64,000 bases of DNA, from positions 2,896,001 to 2,960,000 of the forward strand of contig JBBBDQ010001454.1 of assembly GCA_037127315.1 (NCBI GenBank), given 5' to 3'. Under the pieces are notes generated by a model that was not told where the DNA came from, did no database searches, and worked only from the letters and a program-made list of their open reading frames with translations. This stretch comes from Ascarosepion bandense (lineage: Eukaryota; Mollusca; Cephalopoda; Sepiida; Sepiidae). The translations under genes were made by a program, and so were the position numbers. This document shows, piece by piece, positions 63,808-64,000 of the stretch. Numbering within the stretch: the stretch's first letter is position 1; each line of letters starts with the position of its first letter.

Positions 63808-64000
63808 TTAAAAAGAAAGGGTAAGTATCTTAAAACGAAAAGGGAAGAAGAAGAAACAAGAGAGCAATAAATTTAAAATAGAAAATATGATAGGAGAAAA
63901 GGGCTAAAAATTTAACATAGTTAAAAGTTTAATATCATTAAACTTTTAGCCCCTCATTCATTCCTCTGAAGACTTTACACACATCACACTATTCTACGGA
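63526..64000. other. Unassigned; (GA)n at 63756-63806, small hairpin near 63930
   Basis: About 25 GA units. TTAAAAGTTTAAT and ATTAAACTTTTA form a hairpin at 63922-63949. Nothing else is recognised. Confidence 0.5.

Overview
The window looks like AT-rich intergenic or intronic DNA from a mollusc, most likely a cephalopod of the octopus type. The evidence is the mix of repeats: tRNA-derived SINEs with a shared internal domain (as in cephalopod SINEs), RTE-type and Jockey/CR1-type non-LTR retrotransposons, Penelope-like elements, many mariner relics, a ZMYM1/hAT-type transposase remnant, and very dense (AT)n, (CA)n, (GATA)n, (TTA)n and (GA)n microsatellites. The taxon call rests on family recognition from memory; no search was run. 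I found no convincing host protein-coding gene. Every recognisable reading frame belongs to a mobile element, and almost all are broken by stops or frameshifts.

Layout. 1-1.8 kb: three RTE-type fragments. 2.4-2.6 kb: a short inverted repeat. 3.5-4.6 kb: a SINE and a minus-strand mariner. 7.1-8.75 kb: the best-preserved non-LTR element, a 5'-truncated Jockey-like copy with two nonsense codons. 10.5-11.7 kb: a SINE, then a minus-strand RTE tail with a (GAA)n end. 12.27-12.46 kb: a perfect 94-bp-arm palindrome with a hammerhead ribozyme at its centre. 16.2-17.3 kb: nested SINEs and a second hammerhead. 17.9-19.1 kb: a minus-strand Penelope-like element flanked by inverted terminal repeats. 19.2-21.4 kb: a deleted mariner and a long inverted repeat. 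23-25.6 kb: non-LTR fragments. 26.5-27.3 kb: a 740-bp foldback unit between (TTA)n tracts. 31.5-35.3 kb: mariner pieces around the longest Jockey-like relic. 36-42.3 kb: SINEs, a chimeric Jockey-like copy, and 272-bp near-identical direct repeats. 42.5-46.5 kb: duplications, a mariner with an internal tandem duplication, and an RTE scrap. 51-56.8 kb: more SINEs, then a plus-strand Penelope-like element followed by a well-formed hammerhead. 57-63.5 kb: Jockey-like scraps, a hAT relic, an RTE tail and a minus-strand hammerhead.

The most interesting theme is hammerhead-type self-cleaving RNA motifs (CUGANGA, stem II, GAAA, stem III, cleavage triplet, stem I). They recur across the window inside or beside Penelope-like elements, their solo terminal repeats, and small non-autonomous foldback repeats. 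Two (12360-12410 and 56561-56617) have all stems and core positions readable by eye. Two more (17272-17311 and the minus strand at 63485-63525) are complete but have short stems. Several others are eroded. Hammerheads in Penelope-like elements and in small retrozymes are known. What deserves checking is their density here and their repeated occurrence inside inverted repeats. Most microsatellites start exactly where a SINE or LINE ends, as expected if element tails seeded them.
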